Notes: generated by a model from the sequence alone, not told the origin. DNA of 64,000 nucleotides from Seminavis robusta (GCA_903772945.1 CAICTM010000095.1:1-64000); one strand, 5' to 3'. Numbered from the stretch's first letter, positions 50,156 to 62,268 are shown. Numbers and translations: made by a program.

Positions 50156-53100
50156 CTATTTCTTCAGCTCCTGTTCCAACTTTTTCAATTCCGCTGCCAA
50201 TTCAGCTTCCAACTGGGCCAACGACTGATCTGTTGCTGGCAAACCATCGTTAGCCAACGCTGGGCTGGGAGCAGGTTTGGGTGCCGGAGCGGGTATAGAA
50301 GGGGCTGGGGATGGGGCGGGGGCGGGTTTTGGTGGTGGTGTTGCTGCTGCAGGTTCTGCAACCTTGGGCGGCGTCGGTGCAGGGGGTGGTGAAAGTGTAG
50401 GTGCGGGTACAGGTGCTGGTACAGGTGCTGGTGCAGGTACAGGTGCTGGTGCAGGTACAGGTGCAGTTGTCACTGTCGCCGAAGCCTTGGGTGTGGGAGC
50501 AGAATTCGGTGTAGGTGTGGGAGCAGATGGCTTGGGTGCTGTTACTGAAGGTAAGGTTACCATTGGCACGCTAAAATCACTGGTGAAACTCTTCACCTGT
50601 TTTGATATTTCGTTCACCTGTTGGATTACTGGATATAGTTGTCCATTGGCCGGTGACTCGTTGAGCTCTGGGAGGGCCGTTAAGCCGGCAAATAAGGCCG
50701 CACCGGTTGCCACTACACCAGCAACAACAGCTGTTATACTGCCACTGTTTGATTCTGCGCCCGTGTTGTAATTTGAGCCAACATTGGACTTGGGGAACAC
50801 AGGTCCTCCCTGGTTGGAGCTGCTGCCAAAGGTACTACCCGAACTTGTCCCCGGAAATGCTGGTCCTCCTTGGGCCCCACCAGGTCTTTGATTGTTGTTG
50901 TTGCTGCTGCTGCCAAAGGGACTGTTGTTGCGTCCTGGAGCCGAGTTTGCTGACCCAGGGAAGACAGGACCACCTTGGCTACCACCTGGAGGTGTTGATC
51001 CAGGAAAACTTGGACTGCCATTGGTAGTCCCACCTGATGATCCTCGACCAGGAAATGAAGGTCCACTCGACTGATTGGTAGACGAACCTCGGCCGAAGCT
51101 TGATCCATTTTCCTTCTTGTCCTTGTTCCTGCCTCCAAACAAACTGAAGCCACCTCCCTTGCTTTTGTTGTCTTGATCCTTCCTGCTGCCAAATGGACTC
51201 TTGTTTTGGCTGCCTTGACCCAAGCTTGATCCCGGGAAGGCTGGACTGCCATTGTTCATCCCACCAGAGGATCCTCGGCCTGGAAATGAAGGTCCACCAG
51301 ACTGGTTGGTTGACGAACCTCGGCCCAAGCTGGATCCTGCGCTTGTCCCAGGAAAAGCCGGTCCACCTTGGCTGCCGCCTGGCGGTGTTGATCCTGGAAA
51401 GACGGGACTGCCATTGCTCACACCACCTGGGGTTGATGAACCTCGGCCCAAGCTAGATCCAGGGAAGCCTCCAGACTGCCCACTTTCCTTCTTGTCCTTG
51501 TTGCCACGTCCAAATAAACTGAAGCCACCACCTTTGCTCTTGTTTGCCTTATTGTTGTTGCTGCCAAAAGGACTGTTGTTTCCACCCAGTGGTCCTCCCG
51601 GGCTTGTCCCTGGAAAGACAGGTCCACCTTGTGTGCCACCCCCTCTTGCTTGATTGTTGTTCCCTCCAAATGGGCTGTTGCTTTGGGTGCCTTGACCTAA
51701 GCTTGATCCAGGGAAAGTTGCTCCACTGGATTGCCCAGTCTCCTTCTTGTCCTTGTTGCCACGTCCAAATAAATTGAAGCCACCACCTTTCTTCTTGTTT
51801 TCTTTATTGTTGTTGCTGCCAAAGGGGCTGCTGTTTCCTCCTGGTGGTCCTCCCGGGCTTGTCCCTGGAAAGACTGGGCCGCCTTGCGAGCCACCCCCTC
51901 TTGCTTGATTGTTGTTGCCATCAAAGGGGCTGTTGTTTCCACCTGGTGGTCTCCTGAGCTGGTTCCTGGAAAGACAGGGCCGCCTTGCGTGCCACCCCCT
52001 CTTGCTTGATTGTTGTTGCCTCCAAATGGGCTGTTGCTTTGGGTGCCTTGACCTAAGCTTGATCCAGGGAAAGTTGCTCCACTGGATTGCCCGCTCTCCT
52101 TCTTGTCCTTGTTGCCACGTCCAAATAAATTGAAGCCACCACCTTTCTTCTTGTTTTCTTTATTGTTGTTGCTGCCAAATGGACTGCTGTTCCCACCAGG
52201 TGGTCCTCCTGAGCTTGTCCCTGGAAAGACTGGGCCGCCTTGCGAGCCACCCCCTCTTGCTTGATTGTTGTTGCCACCAAATGGACTGTTGTTTCCACCT
52301 GGTGGTCCTCCTGAGCTGGTTCCTGGAAAGACAGGGCCGCCTTGCGTGCCACCCCCTTTGCTTGATTGTTGTTGCCCCAAATGGGCTGTTGCTTTGGGTG
52401 CCTTGACCTAAGCTTGATCCAGGAAAGTTGCTCCACTGGATTGCCCGCTCTCCTTCTTGTCCTTGTTGCCACGTCCAAATAAATTGAAGCCACCACCTTT
52501 CTTCTTGTTTTCTTTATTGTTGTTGCTGCCAAATGGACTGTTGTTTCCACCTGGTGGTCCTCCTGAGCTTGTCCCTGGAAAGACGGGGCCACCTTGCGTG
52601 CCACCCCCTCTAGCTTGATTGTTGTTGCCACCAAAGGGACTATTGCCTTGGCTGCCTTGGCCCAAGCTTGATCCAGGGAAAGTGGCTCCACTGGATTGCC
52701 CACTCTCCTTCTTGTCCTTGTTGCCACGTCCAAATAAACTGAAGCCGCCACCTTTGCTCGTGTTTTCTTTATTGTTGTTGCTGCCAAAGGGGCTGCTGTT
52801 CCCACCTGGTGGTCCTCCCGGGCTTGTCCCTGGAAAGACTGGGCCGCCTTGCGAGCCACCCCCTCTTGCTTGATTGTTGTTGCCACCAAAGGGCTGTTGT
52901 TTCCACCTGGTGGTCCTCCTGAGCTGGTTCCTGGAAAGACTGGGCCGCCTTGCGAGCCACCCCCTCTTGCTTGATTGTTGTTGCCACCAAAGGGGCTGTT
53001 GTTTCCACCTGGTGGTCCTCCTGAGCTGGTTCCTGGAAAGACAGGGCCACCTTGTGTGCCACCCCCTCTTGCTTGATTGTTGCTGCCGCCAAATGCACTG

Positions 53101-56100
53101 TTGCTTTGGGCGCCTGGAAATGACGGACCACTACTGGTTCCTCCAGGTGGGCCACCTCCAGAGCCGGGGAATCCTGGACTACCACCTGGTTTGGGTGGAC
53201 CACCGGCGGCTCCAGGTGGGCCACCTCCAGAGCCAGGAAATCCTGGACTACCTCCTGGCTTGGGTGGACCTCCCGCTGCTCCAGGAAAACCACTGCTTGC
53301 ACCTCCTGGTGCCCACCTCCAGAGCCGGGAATCCTGGGCCGCCACCGGGCTTGGGTGGACCTCCGGCTGCTCCAGGAAAACCACTGCTGCACCTCCAGGT
53401 GGGCCACCTCCAGAGCCGGGGAATCCTGGACTACCACCTGGCTTGGGTGGACCTCCGGCTGCTCCAGGAAAACCATTGCTTGCACCTCCAGAGCCGGGGA
53501 ATCCTGGACTACCACCTGGCTTGGGTGGACCTCCGGCTGCTCCAGGAAAACCACTGCTTGCACCTCCAGAGCCGGGGAATCCTGGCCCACCACCTGGCTT
53601 GGGTGGACCTCCGGCTGCTCCAGGAAACCCGCACCAGCTCCGGCCACCCTGTGCTGGTCCGGACTCCGGCTGCCCAGGAAAACCACTGCTTGTTCCACCA
53701 GGTGGGCCGCCTCCAGAGCCAGGGAATCCTGGACTACCTCCTGGTTTGGGTGGACCACCGGCGGCTCCAGGTGGGCCACCTCCAGAGCCAGGAAATCCTG
53801 GACTACCTCCTGGTTTGGGGGGACCTCCCGCTGCTCCAGGAAAACCACTGATTGCACCTCCTGGTGGCCCACCTCCAGAGCCAGGGAATCCTGGGCTGCC
53901 ACCTGGCTTGGCCATGCCTCCAGGGGAAGCAGCTCCAACTCCGCCAGGGCCTGATTGACCAGGCATTCCTCCTCCTGGTGGTCTACCAGCCATTCCACCA
54001 GGACCTGCTTGGCCCGGCATTCCTCCAGGGGATCCAGCGCCAACTCCACCAGGGCCTGATTGACCAGGCATTCCTGCTCCTGGTCCTCTAGCACCCATTC
54101 CACCAAGTCCTGCTTGGCCCGGCATTCCTCCAGGGGATCCAGGCCAACTCCCCAGGGCTGATTGACCTTGCATGCCTCCTCCCATTCCTCCAGGGGATCC
54201 AGCGCCAACTCCACCAGGGCCTGCTTGACCAGGCATTCCTCCTCCTGGTCCTCTAGCACCCATTCCACCAGGACCTGCTTGGCCCGGCATTCCTCCAGGG
54301 GATCCAGGGCCAACTCCACCAGGGCCTGATTGACCAGGCATGCCTCCTCCCATTCCTCCAGGGGATCCAGCGCCAACTCCACCAGGGCCTGCTTGACCAG
54401 GCATGCCTCCTCCTGGTCCTCTAGCACCCATTCCACCAGGACCTGCTTGGCCCGGCATTCCTCCAGGGGAAGCAGCGCCAGGGCCTGATTGACCAGGCAT
54501 TCCTCTCCTGGTCCTCTAGCACCCATTCCACCAGGACCTGCTTGGCCCGGCATTCCTCCAGGGGATCCAGGGCCAACTCCGCCAGGGCCTGATTGACCAG
54601 GCATGCCTCCTCCTGGTCCTCTAGCACCCATTCCACCAGGACCTGCTTGGCCCGGCATTCCTCCAGGGGATCCAGGGCCAACTCCGCCAGGGCCTGATTG
54701 ACCAGGCATGCCTCCTCCCATTCCTCCAGGGGAACCAGCTCCCACTCCTCCAGGGCCTGCTTGACCAGGCATTCGTCCTCCTGGTCCTCTTGCCCCCATT
54801 CCACCAGGACCTGCTTGGCCCGGCATTCCTCCAGGGGATCCAGTGCCAACTCCACCAGGGCCTGCTTGACGAGGCATTCCTCCTCCTGGTCCACTAGCCC
54901 CCATTCCACCAGGACCTGCTTGGCCCGGCATTCCTCCAGGGGAACCAGTGCCAACTCCACCAGGGCCTGATTGACCGGGCATGCCTCCTCCTGGTCCTCT
55001 AGCTCCCATTCCACCAGGACCTGCTTGGCCCGGCATTCCTCCAGGGGATCCAGGGCCAACTCCGCCAGGGCCTGATTGTGGCATCATCTGTGGTCCATCC
55101 AGAGGACTTGGCCCTCTCGCACCTGGTCGGGACTGGGTGGCCCGACCGTTCCTTTGGGCTGGGCGCTGAACGCTGACAGGCGACCCCCTGTTCCGAGGGC
55201 GAGAGCTAGGGTTAGTATAGGTTTCATTGTTCTTTCCGTGAGAAAACGGATCGGCCAAGGCGGTGTTGTTTGGGCTCATCAGCTTTACCGACCTTGGATT
55301 CACGGGTCTTGTTGCTCTCAACTCTTGTGATTGCTGAAATTGAGACATCTGTGTCGACGATTGGCCTACCGGAGAATTGTAGCCACTTCCTGATCCAGCA
55401 TCTCTGTACGATCGATTATCGGGAGAAAGCTGTCGGGATATCCGGTATGATTCGTACGCAGCGGCATCATATACATCTGATTTTTGACCACCACTGACAC
55501 CATAATCTGCCGCGGCAGCCAACATTTCAGTTGTAGACGGCGTGGTAGCCCCAGGATCGCGCACTCTCACTCTCTGCAGTCTCCTCGTATTTGCGCGATT
55601 GTGGCTTTGGTCATATGTATTCGATTGGCCCCCTCCTGTGACGCCATAGTCGGCAGCCTTGGCGAGTAAAACACTCTTAGGCGGGTCGTTGGCACGAGGA
55701 TCACGACGTTGTCGGCTTGAATCTTTCCAAGTAAAAGCATCTGCCGAAGCTTGATTATCCACCATCATCTGTGATTTTCTGGCTGTTCGACCTCCATCAG
55801 ACATATCAGAGGAGTCATCTGTCAACATACTACCAGCATATCCTCCATTTCGGGTCGACGATTCATACGAATAAAGCCCATTGGAACGCAGGAAGGATGG
55901 CGCATCAGGTGCCATCAGATTGCCGCTTGGTGTGTTGAGTTGCTTCGCAATGGTGCCGGGATCATCTGCTCCTGCAAAGCTGGAAAACGAGGTCTCCTCG
56001 AAGCGGCGGTTGCTGGATTGACGTGGGCCATTCACTGCTGCTGCTCGGCCTGCCTGAGTTCGTGTTGCTCTTTGCTGCAGCTGTTGCCGCCCTCCTGGAC

Positions 56101-58276
56101 CTGTAGGCCCACCCATGCCACCAGATCTATTCATTCCAGGGCTACTTTGTCCTTGTGTGCGCATTCCACCTGGCCCTGCGGCACCACCAACACCACCTGG
56201 GCTTGAGCCAGTAGGACCACTAAAACCGCCAGGACCACCAGGGCCACCAAGAGGACTGCCTGGTTGTCCCATTCCACCTGGCCCTGTGGCACCACCAGGG
56301 CCACTCGGACCGCCAAAAGAATTGCCTGGTTGTCCTGGTTTGCTCACCCCCCCTGGCCCTGTGGCTCCTCCAATACCACCTGGGCTTGACCCAGTAGGAC
56401 CACCAATACCACCAGGGCCACCAAGAGGACTGCCTGGTTGTCCCATTCCACCTGGCCCTGTTGCACCACCAGGACCACCAGGGCCACTCGGACCACCCGG
56501 ACCACCAAAAGAACTGCCTGGTTGTCCTGGTTTGCTCATCCCCCCTGGCCCTGTGGCTCCTCCAATACCACCTGGGCTTGAGCCAGTAGGACCACCAATG
56601 CCACCAGGCCCTCCAAGACCACCTGGACTAGAACCTGCAGCACCACCAAATGGACTGGCTCCTCCAGGTTGATTCATTCCTCCGGGTGGGCCACCAGCAG
56701 CTTCTGGAAATCCACCACCGGCTCCTCCTGGGGTCCAATCCACCAGGTTTATTCATCCTCCCGCCCCAGGGGGCCCTCCAAGACCACCTGGACTAGAACC
56801 TGAGCACCACCAAATGGACTGGCTCCACCAGGTTGATTCATTCCTCCGGGTGGGCCACCAGCAGCTCCGGAAATCCACCACCGGCTCCTCCTGGGTCCAA
56901 TGCCACCAGGTTTATTCATGCCTCCCGCCCCAGGGGGCCCTCCAAGACCACCTGGACTAGAACCTGAGCACCACCAAATGGACTGGCTCCACCAGGTTTA
57001 TTCATTCCCCGGTGGCCACCAGGCCTCCAATCCACCACACCTGCGCCCCCGGACTGCATCCACCAGGTTTATTCATGCCTCCCGCCCCAGGGGGCCCTCC
57101 AAGACCACTGGACTAGAACCTGAAGCACCACCAAATGGACTGGCTCCACCAGGTTGATTCATTCCTCCGGGTGGGCCACCAGCAGCTCCTGGAAATCCAC
57201 CACCGGCTCCTCCTGGGGCTCCAATGCCACCAGGTTTATTCATGCCTCCCGCCCCAGGGGCCCTCCAAGACCACCTGGACTAGAACCTGCAGCACCACCA
57301 AATGGACTGGCTCCACCAGGTTGATTCATTCCTCCGGGTGGCCACCAGCAGCTCCTGGAAATCCACCACCGGCTCCTCCTGGGGCTCCAATGCCACCAGG
57401 TTTATTCATGCCTCCCGCCCCAGGGGGCCCTCCAAGACCACCGGGACTAGAACCTGCAGCACCACCAAATGGACTGGCTCCACCAGGTTGATTCATTCCT
57501 CCGGGTGGGCCACCAGCAGCTCCTGGAAATCACCACCGGCTCCTCCTGGGGATCCAATGCCACCAGGTTTATTCATGCCTCCCGCCCCAGGGGGGCCTCC
57601 AAGACCACCTGGACTAGAACCTGCAGCACCACCAAATGGACTGGCTCCTCCAGGTTGATTCATTCCTCCGGGTGGGCCACCAGCAGCTCCTGGAAATCCA
57701 CCACCGACTCCTCCTGGGGCTCCAATTCCACCAGGTTTATTCATTCCCCGGCCCCAGGCCCTCCAAGACCACCTGACTAGAACCTGCAGCTCCTCCAAAT
57801 GGACTGGCTCCTCCAGGTTTATTCATTCCTCCGGGTAGGCCTCCAGCAGCTCCTGGAAATCCACCACCGGCTCCTCCTGGGGATCCAGGACCACTAATGC
57901 TATTTCGAACGCCACCAGTATTTTGTGGATTATTGGGCTGGTTGGCTCCATTGGCTCCTGGAAATGCAGGGGTTCCGCCAGCACCGGCTCCACCCCCTGG
58001 TGGCCCTGCCCCTGGAAATGGAGGGGTTCCGCCAGCATTATTATTTCCAAATAGACTCGATGCAAGGGCCGATGCCGTTCGGGGAGCAAAGGGATTTGCT
58101 TCTGGGTCGGATAATATTATGGTGGAACGACGTCGAACCGCCACGGCCTTGGGAACTGGAGACCATACGTTAAACCCGTCGATGGGGGAGCTGCTACCCA
58201 AAAGTAGCAGCACTGGTATCAGGGCCCCGCGGTCCAGTAGCCTCATGGTTGGCTGGCTGTGTGGCCTTTTTCTCAC
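50156..58276 (-). CDS. Giant Gly/Pro/Asn-rich collagen-like repeat protein, frame interrupted
   Basis: One minus-strand gene of about 8.1 kb (about 2,700 codons). The start (58276, or Met 11) gives a signal peptide (LLDRGALIPVLLLLGSSSPI) ending DG-FNVWSP, with Phe after the likely cleavage site as in plastid precursors. Then come: eight ~165-bp units (GGAGGGFPGAAGGPPGGMNQ); GGIGGATGPGGM units; a unique Ser/Arg-rich part (about 55080-56100) with a twice-used AADYGV(T/S)GG motif; GMPGQAGPGG units; PPKPGGSPGFPGSGG units; and ~340-bp units with KKKGGGFNLFGRGNKDKKE. A hydrophobic span (ITAVVAGVVATGAALFAGL), a Pro/Ala/Val-rich stalk and a Lys/Glu/Leu helix end it at 50156. The frame shifts several times inside the repeats, mostly at G or C runs, so assembly error is as likely as decay. 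Probably a disordered or collagen-like scaffold; plastid, cell-wall or vesicle location is inference. Confidence 0.75.
50770..53100 (-). repeat. ~340-bp coding repeats (NNNQ / GGGFNLFGRGNKDKKE type)
   Basis: Six to seven units, with KDKKE-type segments near 51110, 51495, 51750, 52105, 52465 and 52710. Each combines a GGPVFPGTSSGGPPGGNN part, an NNN(K/Q) part and a basic GGGFNLFGRGNKDKKE part. They form the C-terminal third of the long repeat protein. Confidence 0.85.
53130..53930 (-). repeat. GFPGAAGGPPKPGGSPGFPGSGG coding repeats
   Basis: About ten units of 75-105 bp encoding PGAAGGPPKPGGSPGFPG, with or without a GGPPGGASS linker. The plus strand reads as an artefactual Pro-rich frame over the same DNA. 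Confidence 0.85.
53935..55080 (-). repeat. GMPGQAGPGGMGARGPGG coding repeats
   Basis: About ten units of roughly 105-120 bp alternating GMPGQ(A/S)GPGGMGARGPGG with GVG(A/P)GSPGG, some with an extra GMGG. Regular Gly every third residue in parts gives the collagen-like look. Confidence 0.85.
56110..56620 (-). repeat. GPTGSSPGGIGGATGPGGM coding repeats
   Basis: Three units of about 170-190 bp encoding GPTGSSPGG(I/V)GGA and GPGGMSKPGQPGSSFGGP. Confidence 0.8.
56640..57860 (-). repeat. Eight ~165-bp coding repeats near the N-terminus
   Basis: AAATGGACTGGCTCC recurs near 56650, 56812, 56977, 57132, 57299, 57466, 57635 and 57797, so unit lengths are about 155-168 bp. Three neighbouring units are 167 bp, one base short of a whole-codon 168. 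They differ in length of G or C runs (for example 4, 5 or 6 G near 57255, 57421 and 57590), which is why the frame is lost between units. Confidence 0.9.
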
Positions 58277-59089
58277 AGGGCTTGTGTTTTATAGTAATAT
58301 GATTTCTTCGTAGTAGTTGTTGTCAAAGATACGATTGCTTCGAAGGGTATAAAACGAGCAAAACGATAATGAGTTGGATTTTCAAGGACTGACTGACTAC
58401 TGGCTAGGAAGCATCCTGAGAGAAAGACACGAGCGTTGACACTTGTCAGCCGCTCCATCATCACTTACCTACCTACCCTCAGCACCTGCTACAAGTACAT
58501 CACTCGTATCTGCCTGCTGTTCTGACATACAGTTGCGGTTGATGGCGCTTCTGATTGGAGGCAATTCGGCTTCTGTTGCCGTGGTGGCAGCTTGCTGCAA
58601 AAGGATGAGTGTGTGGGAAAGTGACGCACGATGACGGTTATCTTGTGCAATGATGTCATTGGATCTTTCAATCAATGACATCAGCACTAGTTAACACTCC
58701 TTTGAAGAGAAGCGTCATCTGTAGGCCCAACCCTCCCGGTTTGATCAGTCGCATGTCCACATCCTCCAGCACCACTTTTCGAACAGGTGCAAATGTATGT
58801 GTCTTTGTCAGCTGTGGGCAGCTGCAGCAAGTGTCTCTGCCCAGCATTGTTGCAGAGGCTCATGTTTGCCTGCAACCATTTGCCTGCTGGCTACTGTACT
58901 AGAGCCGGAACAGCTGTCTGTAGTGGGGATTGGTTTCACAGGAACGAAGCCCAACAATGGAGCCATGATATCTCCAGCATCGCTCGCACTCCCTGCAACC
59001 AGTCAGCCACTTTATCTTTGCTACGTTCCCATCGAGAATTGAATTAATCATGTTGTTATCTAAAGCTTTAAAATAAAAATCCCGTTTTG

Positions 59090-59232
59090 GTCCTCACTTT
59101 GTTGCCCCTGATCCCATGGAACCTACCTGGTAGCTACAAGCCCCGAATTGCCTCTTCTTTGCCTAACTTGAAGCCTGCCTCCTTTCTCCTCCTTACCGGC
59201 TTCGGTAGATAGCTTCCCTACGCTACCAGACC
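59090..59232. repeat. Dispersed ~120-bp repeat, diverged copy C
   Basis: Same orientation as 2462-2580. Shares TGGTCCTCA, TTGCCCCTGATCCCA, GAACCTA and the GGCTTCGGTAGATA end, but with insertions. Confidence 0.55.
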
Positions 59233-59869
59233 CCCGTCTTCTTACCGCATCTGCCTGTATCCCAACGCCATCCGGTCTTCCAACCTCCGTTGTCCTGCCG
59301 AGAGAGAAAATGTCATGTCCCAAGAGATAGTTTACAGCTTCACTGGCTGGATTTGATGGTCCGTCGGTCACCGAGGGGTTGTAAATACTACCTCAAACTA
59401 CGAGTCAACACAGGGTATGGCATTCGTACTGGTTATTTGCAAGACAACTACATTAGATTAGCTACTGGATAGCGTAGTCTCAGCCAACAGATCATGACTT
59501 GGATTGCTCAATGCTGTGTCCTTCTAAAGAGCTATCACTTCCCTACTGTACTCTAAAAACCCTGTCAGTTTTTCTGGCTAGATCTAGCTACTAGTTAGGC
59601 CAAAGCACAATGGTAAAGCCACATTGAATCTCATCCAGTCAAACACCCGATGTGGTCCCGACACTGTGTTGCAGCTAAAGCTGTGAGTGACCCAAGTGGT
59701 GGTTGGTCGCACAGGAAGACCAGCCACCAATAGAGCCCTCACCCGCGCCACACTCACTGCAACCAGTCAGTCGCTTTACATGTAACTTACTGTCATCAAA
59801 CTGGATCAGAGGACGAGCGACAGATGATACGATAGAAGACCGTACGGTCCTAGAGTACATGTAGACCAC

Positions 59870-60190
59870 TTTTAGAGAAGCGCCAATCTCGGCACAGGTT
59901 AATATCGTAGTCGCACGACGCAAAGTACGCGAGGACACAGTGGTACATGGAAGACATCGGGTCATCCGGTCTTTCTCGTATCTTTCTCAAATTTTATTTG
60001 CTACGAGAGGGATGAGTCCATTTTAGAGCAGCGCCAATCTCGACACAGGTTAATAGTGTATTTGAGTAGATCTACACGTACCGTACGACTGTAAGACATC
60101 CGGTCTTTCTCACATCTTTCTCACCAATTACATAGAAGCCAGCTGCACGCAGCCTAAATAGAGAAGCGTCAACCTCGGCACAGGATTTTG
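59870..60190 (+). promoter_or_regulatory. Three-copy upstream repeat before the tyrosinase
   Basis: AGAGAAGCGCCAATCTCGGC with flanking ACAGGTTAATA occurs at about 59873, 60024 and (more diverged) 60160. A second module, CATCCGGTCTTTCTC plus ATCTTTCTCA, lies between them at 59963 and 60097. Spacing is about 135-150 bp and the last copy ends about 90 bp before the start codon. Repeated modules in this place may bind a regulator; this is inference. Confidence 0.55.
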
Positions 60191-60277
60191 ACACCAACCA
60201 TGCAGTCAATCAAATCTCATTATTTTGTTTGAGACAACAATTTGAGCGTTTGTAATACAGTAACACCCACGTTGACG

Positions 60278-62268
60278 ATGACCAAAACCCTGTTCCTTTT
60301 TGGGCTGCTCTGCCTCGCAACCCCTGCGGAAGGAGAGAAAGCTCTCCGGTCCCCTGATTCCAATAAGAGAAATGTAAGTTCATGGTAGCCTAGCCGACCA
60401 GATCAGTGAGTGCATTAGCTCGTCGACTCGACTCGACATTCCCTCACCTCATGACTTGTGCGTGATCACATCGCAGCTGGAGTCAAATGACGGCAGCTTT
60501 TGGTCCGGGGTCCCTGAGGATTCGGTTGACGGAGTTCCCGGTGCGATGATGAAACACACCAACGTTGTGACCTTTGGTGGTGAAGTCTACCCTCGTCTGG
60601 ACGCGGAGGACTACATCGAGGAGAAGGAAATGACAGATCTTTTGATTCAGGCGTGGCAAGCCCTTGAGGATCGCAAGTGGTACGACCCTCTAGGGAGCTA
60701 CCAGATGAGTAACATGCACGCCAATGCGCCCTATGACAACGTCATCAACGAGGAGCTCGGATTTGATATCCAAGCCTACGCAGGTGTCGATTGCGATAGG
60801 CGCTCCCGTCAGGGTGGATATTGTGATCATAACAGTCCTCTCTTTTTGGTTTGGCATCGTGCCCATACAACCCTCTTTGAGCAACGTCTCAATCAAGAAG
60901 CCCGTGCAATTGCGGAAGAGTACCCGGAAGATGTTAGAGATACTTATCGTGAAGCTGCCAAAGCGCTTCGCATACCAGTTATGGACTACGGCAGCGTCCG
61001 TGTGGCTGCCAATGGATACCCCAGCCTCGTCGGGGATGAAATGATGACGTTGAGCATGAACAAAGATGGCGAAACAAACGTCCAGGTAAGCCGCCCCGTG
61101 GTCCTGGCTCTCACCAGTTGCCCATGCATAGCTCCTAGACCTCATGTTCTGTACTTGCTTCTGCTTTTCCAGGTCAGGAATCCCTTGCACTCTTTTGTCT
61201 TCCCCATTACAACGGGAACAGATGTGACTGGATTAGGTCGTCCTCCTGCCACGGCCAACCCTCTGGTTTACGCCAAGGGCCAACGAACTGTCCGATATCC
61301 GGTAAGAACAAACGGCTCTGGAGCGCACACAAGTTGCGACCACATGCACTGTTGCTTGCTGTTTTCTAAACTTCCGCGACATGGGCAATGTCCATATGAT
61401 ATTAGCTGTCGGATGATTCCCAGGCGACAAACTCATCAGGTAAGTGTCGTGTCGTAAACTCAGTTTGGAGTCGAGTCGGTCTCAGCCTCATTCTGGCAAC
61501 GGATGGAGCAAACTCTTCCTTAACTAACTATACTGCTACTCTTTCGATTCAATCATTCGACTCTTTCGTGCAGCTTCGGACGCAACGCTCATGGCCATGG
61601 CTCAAACGTGTGTCCAGCCGTTGCTCTATGAATTGTTCACCAAGCCATTTACCAGTTACGATTGCATGGGGAATGAATTTGCTTCCGGCTGTGGAGAGGG
61701 CCAGAGTGAATACTCCCTGGAGAGGATCCATGGGTTTGGCCACAATTCCCTTGGAGGTGGAACCTTTGTTGGCTACATGAGCGGTGCGGGCACTCTCACG
61801 CAGCAGACCCCACTTCAGGCGTTTGATCCCATCTTCTTCATGCTTCATGCTTCCATGGACAAGTGGATGTCCATGTGGCAATATCTGAACCCCGACATGT
61901 GGATCGAGCCAGCCCTTGACATCTTTGGTTCTTTTTACCGTGATGTCAATCAAATTGTTGACGAAGACACTGTCTTGACTCCGTTCTGGCTTGATAATGA
62001 CAAGAAGGATGGAGAATTTATCACTCCTGCCATGATCCGCAACCACATGGACCTGGGTTATACGTACCCTGTCCTTCAGGGAGTTTCCAGCAAGGAGGAG
62101 CTATTGGCAAAAGTGGAGGAGCTGTACGGGAACTTTGCTTTGGACGCGTCCGGTTGCATGGCAGTTGGTGGAATTGTGCTCAACGAGTGTAATACTTGCT
62201 GCCAGAATTCCGTTACTGGCTGTGTGAGTGAACCTGCGGAACCTGCACCTAATGTTTGTGCCGCTTGA
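60278..62268 (+). CDS. Secreted tyrosinase (type-3 copper enzyme)
   Basis: Five exons (60278-60373, 60477-61085, 61173-61301, 61424-61439, 61574-62268) with GT-AG introns of 103, 87, 122 and 134 bp encode 514 residues; every junction keeps frame. Exon 1 is a signal peptide (LFLFGLLCLATPAEG). CuA ligands: a candidate His 113 (NMHANAP), His 150 and His 159 (CDHNSPLFLVWHRAH). CuB: His 336 and His 340 (IHGFGHNSLGG) and His 375 in FDPIFFMLHASMDKW. This is the full type-3 dicopper set, so activity as monophenol or catechol oxidase is likely. Several Cys at the C-terminus (CMAVGG, CNTCCQNSVTGC) suggest disulfides, fitting secretion. It acts in the secretory route or outside the cell. Substrate unknown; catechol cross-linking of extracellular matrix is one possibility. 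Confidence 0.92.
61424..61439 (+). other. 16-nt microexon of the tyrosinase gene
   Basis: GCGACAAACTCATCAG, flanked by TTCCCAG before and GTAAGT after. It joins RYP (phase 0) to G|CT TCG GAC (phase 1), giving R-Y-P-A-T-N-S-S-A-S-D. Skipping it would break the frame, and reading through meets stops. Confidence 0.8.

Larger units (their letters stand above)
58277..60277. other. Divergent intergenic region with repeats
   Basis: Promoters of the repeat protein and of the tyrosinase. No gene is supported. About 58920-59015 and 59695-59780 are diverged copies of one segment (CACAGGAA ... CTGCAACCAGTCAG). A diverged relative of the 2462-2580 repeat lies at 59090-59232, and the tyrosinase upstream repeats at 59870-60190. 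Confidence 0.5.

Noticed and set aside
53077-53958. Plus-strand Pro-rich open frame over the collagen-like repeats
   Set aside because: The complement of Gly/Pro codons also reads as Pro/Gly. The signal peptide at 58276 and the C-terminal tail at 50156 fix the true direction as minus.
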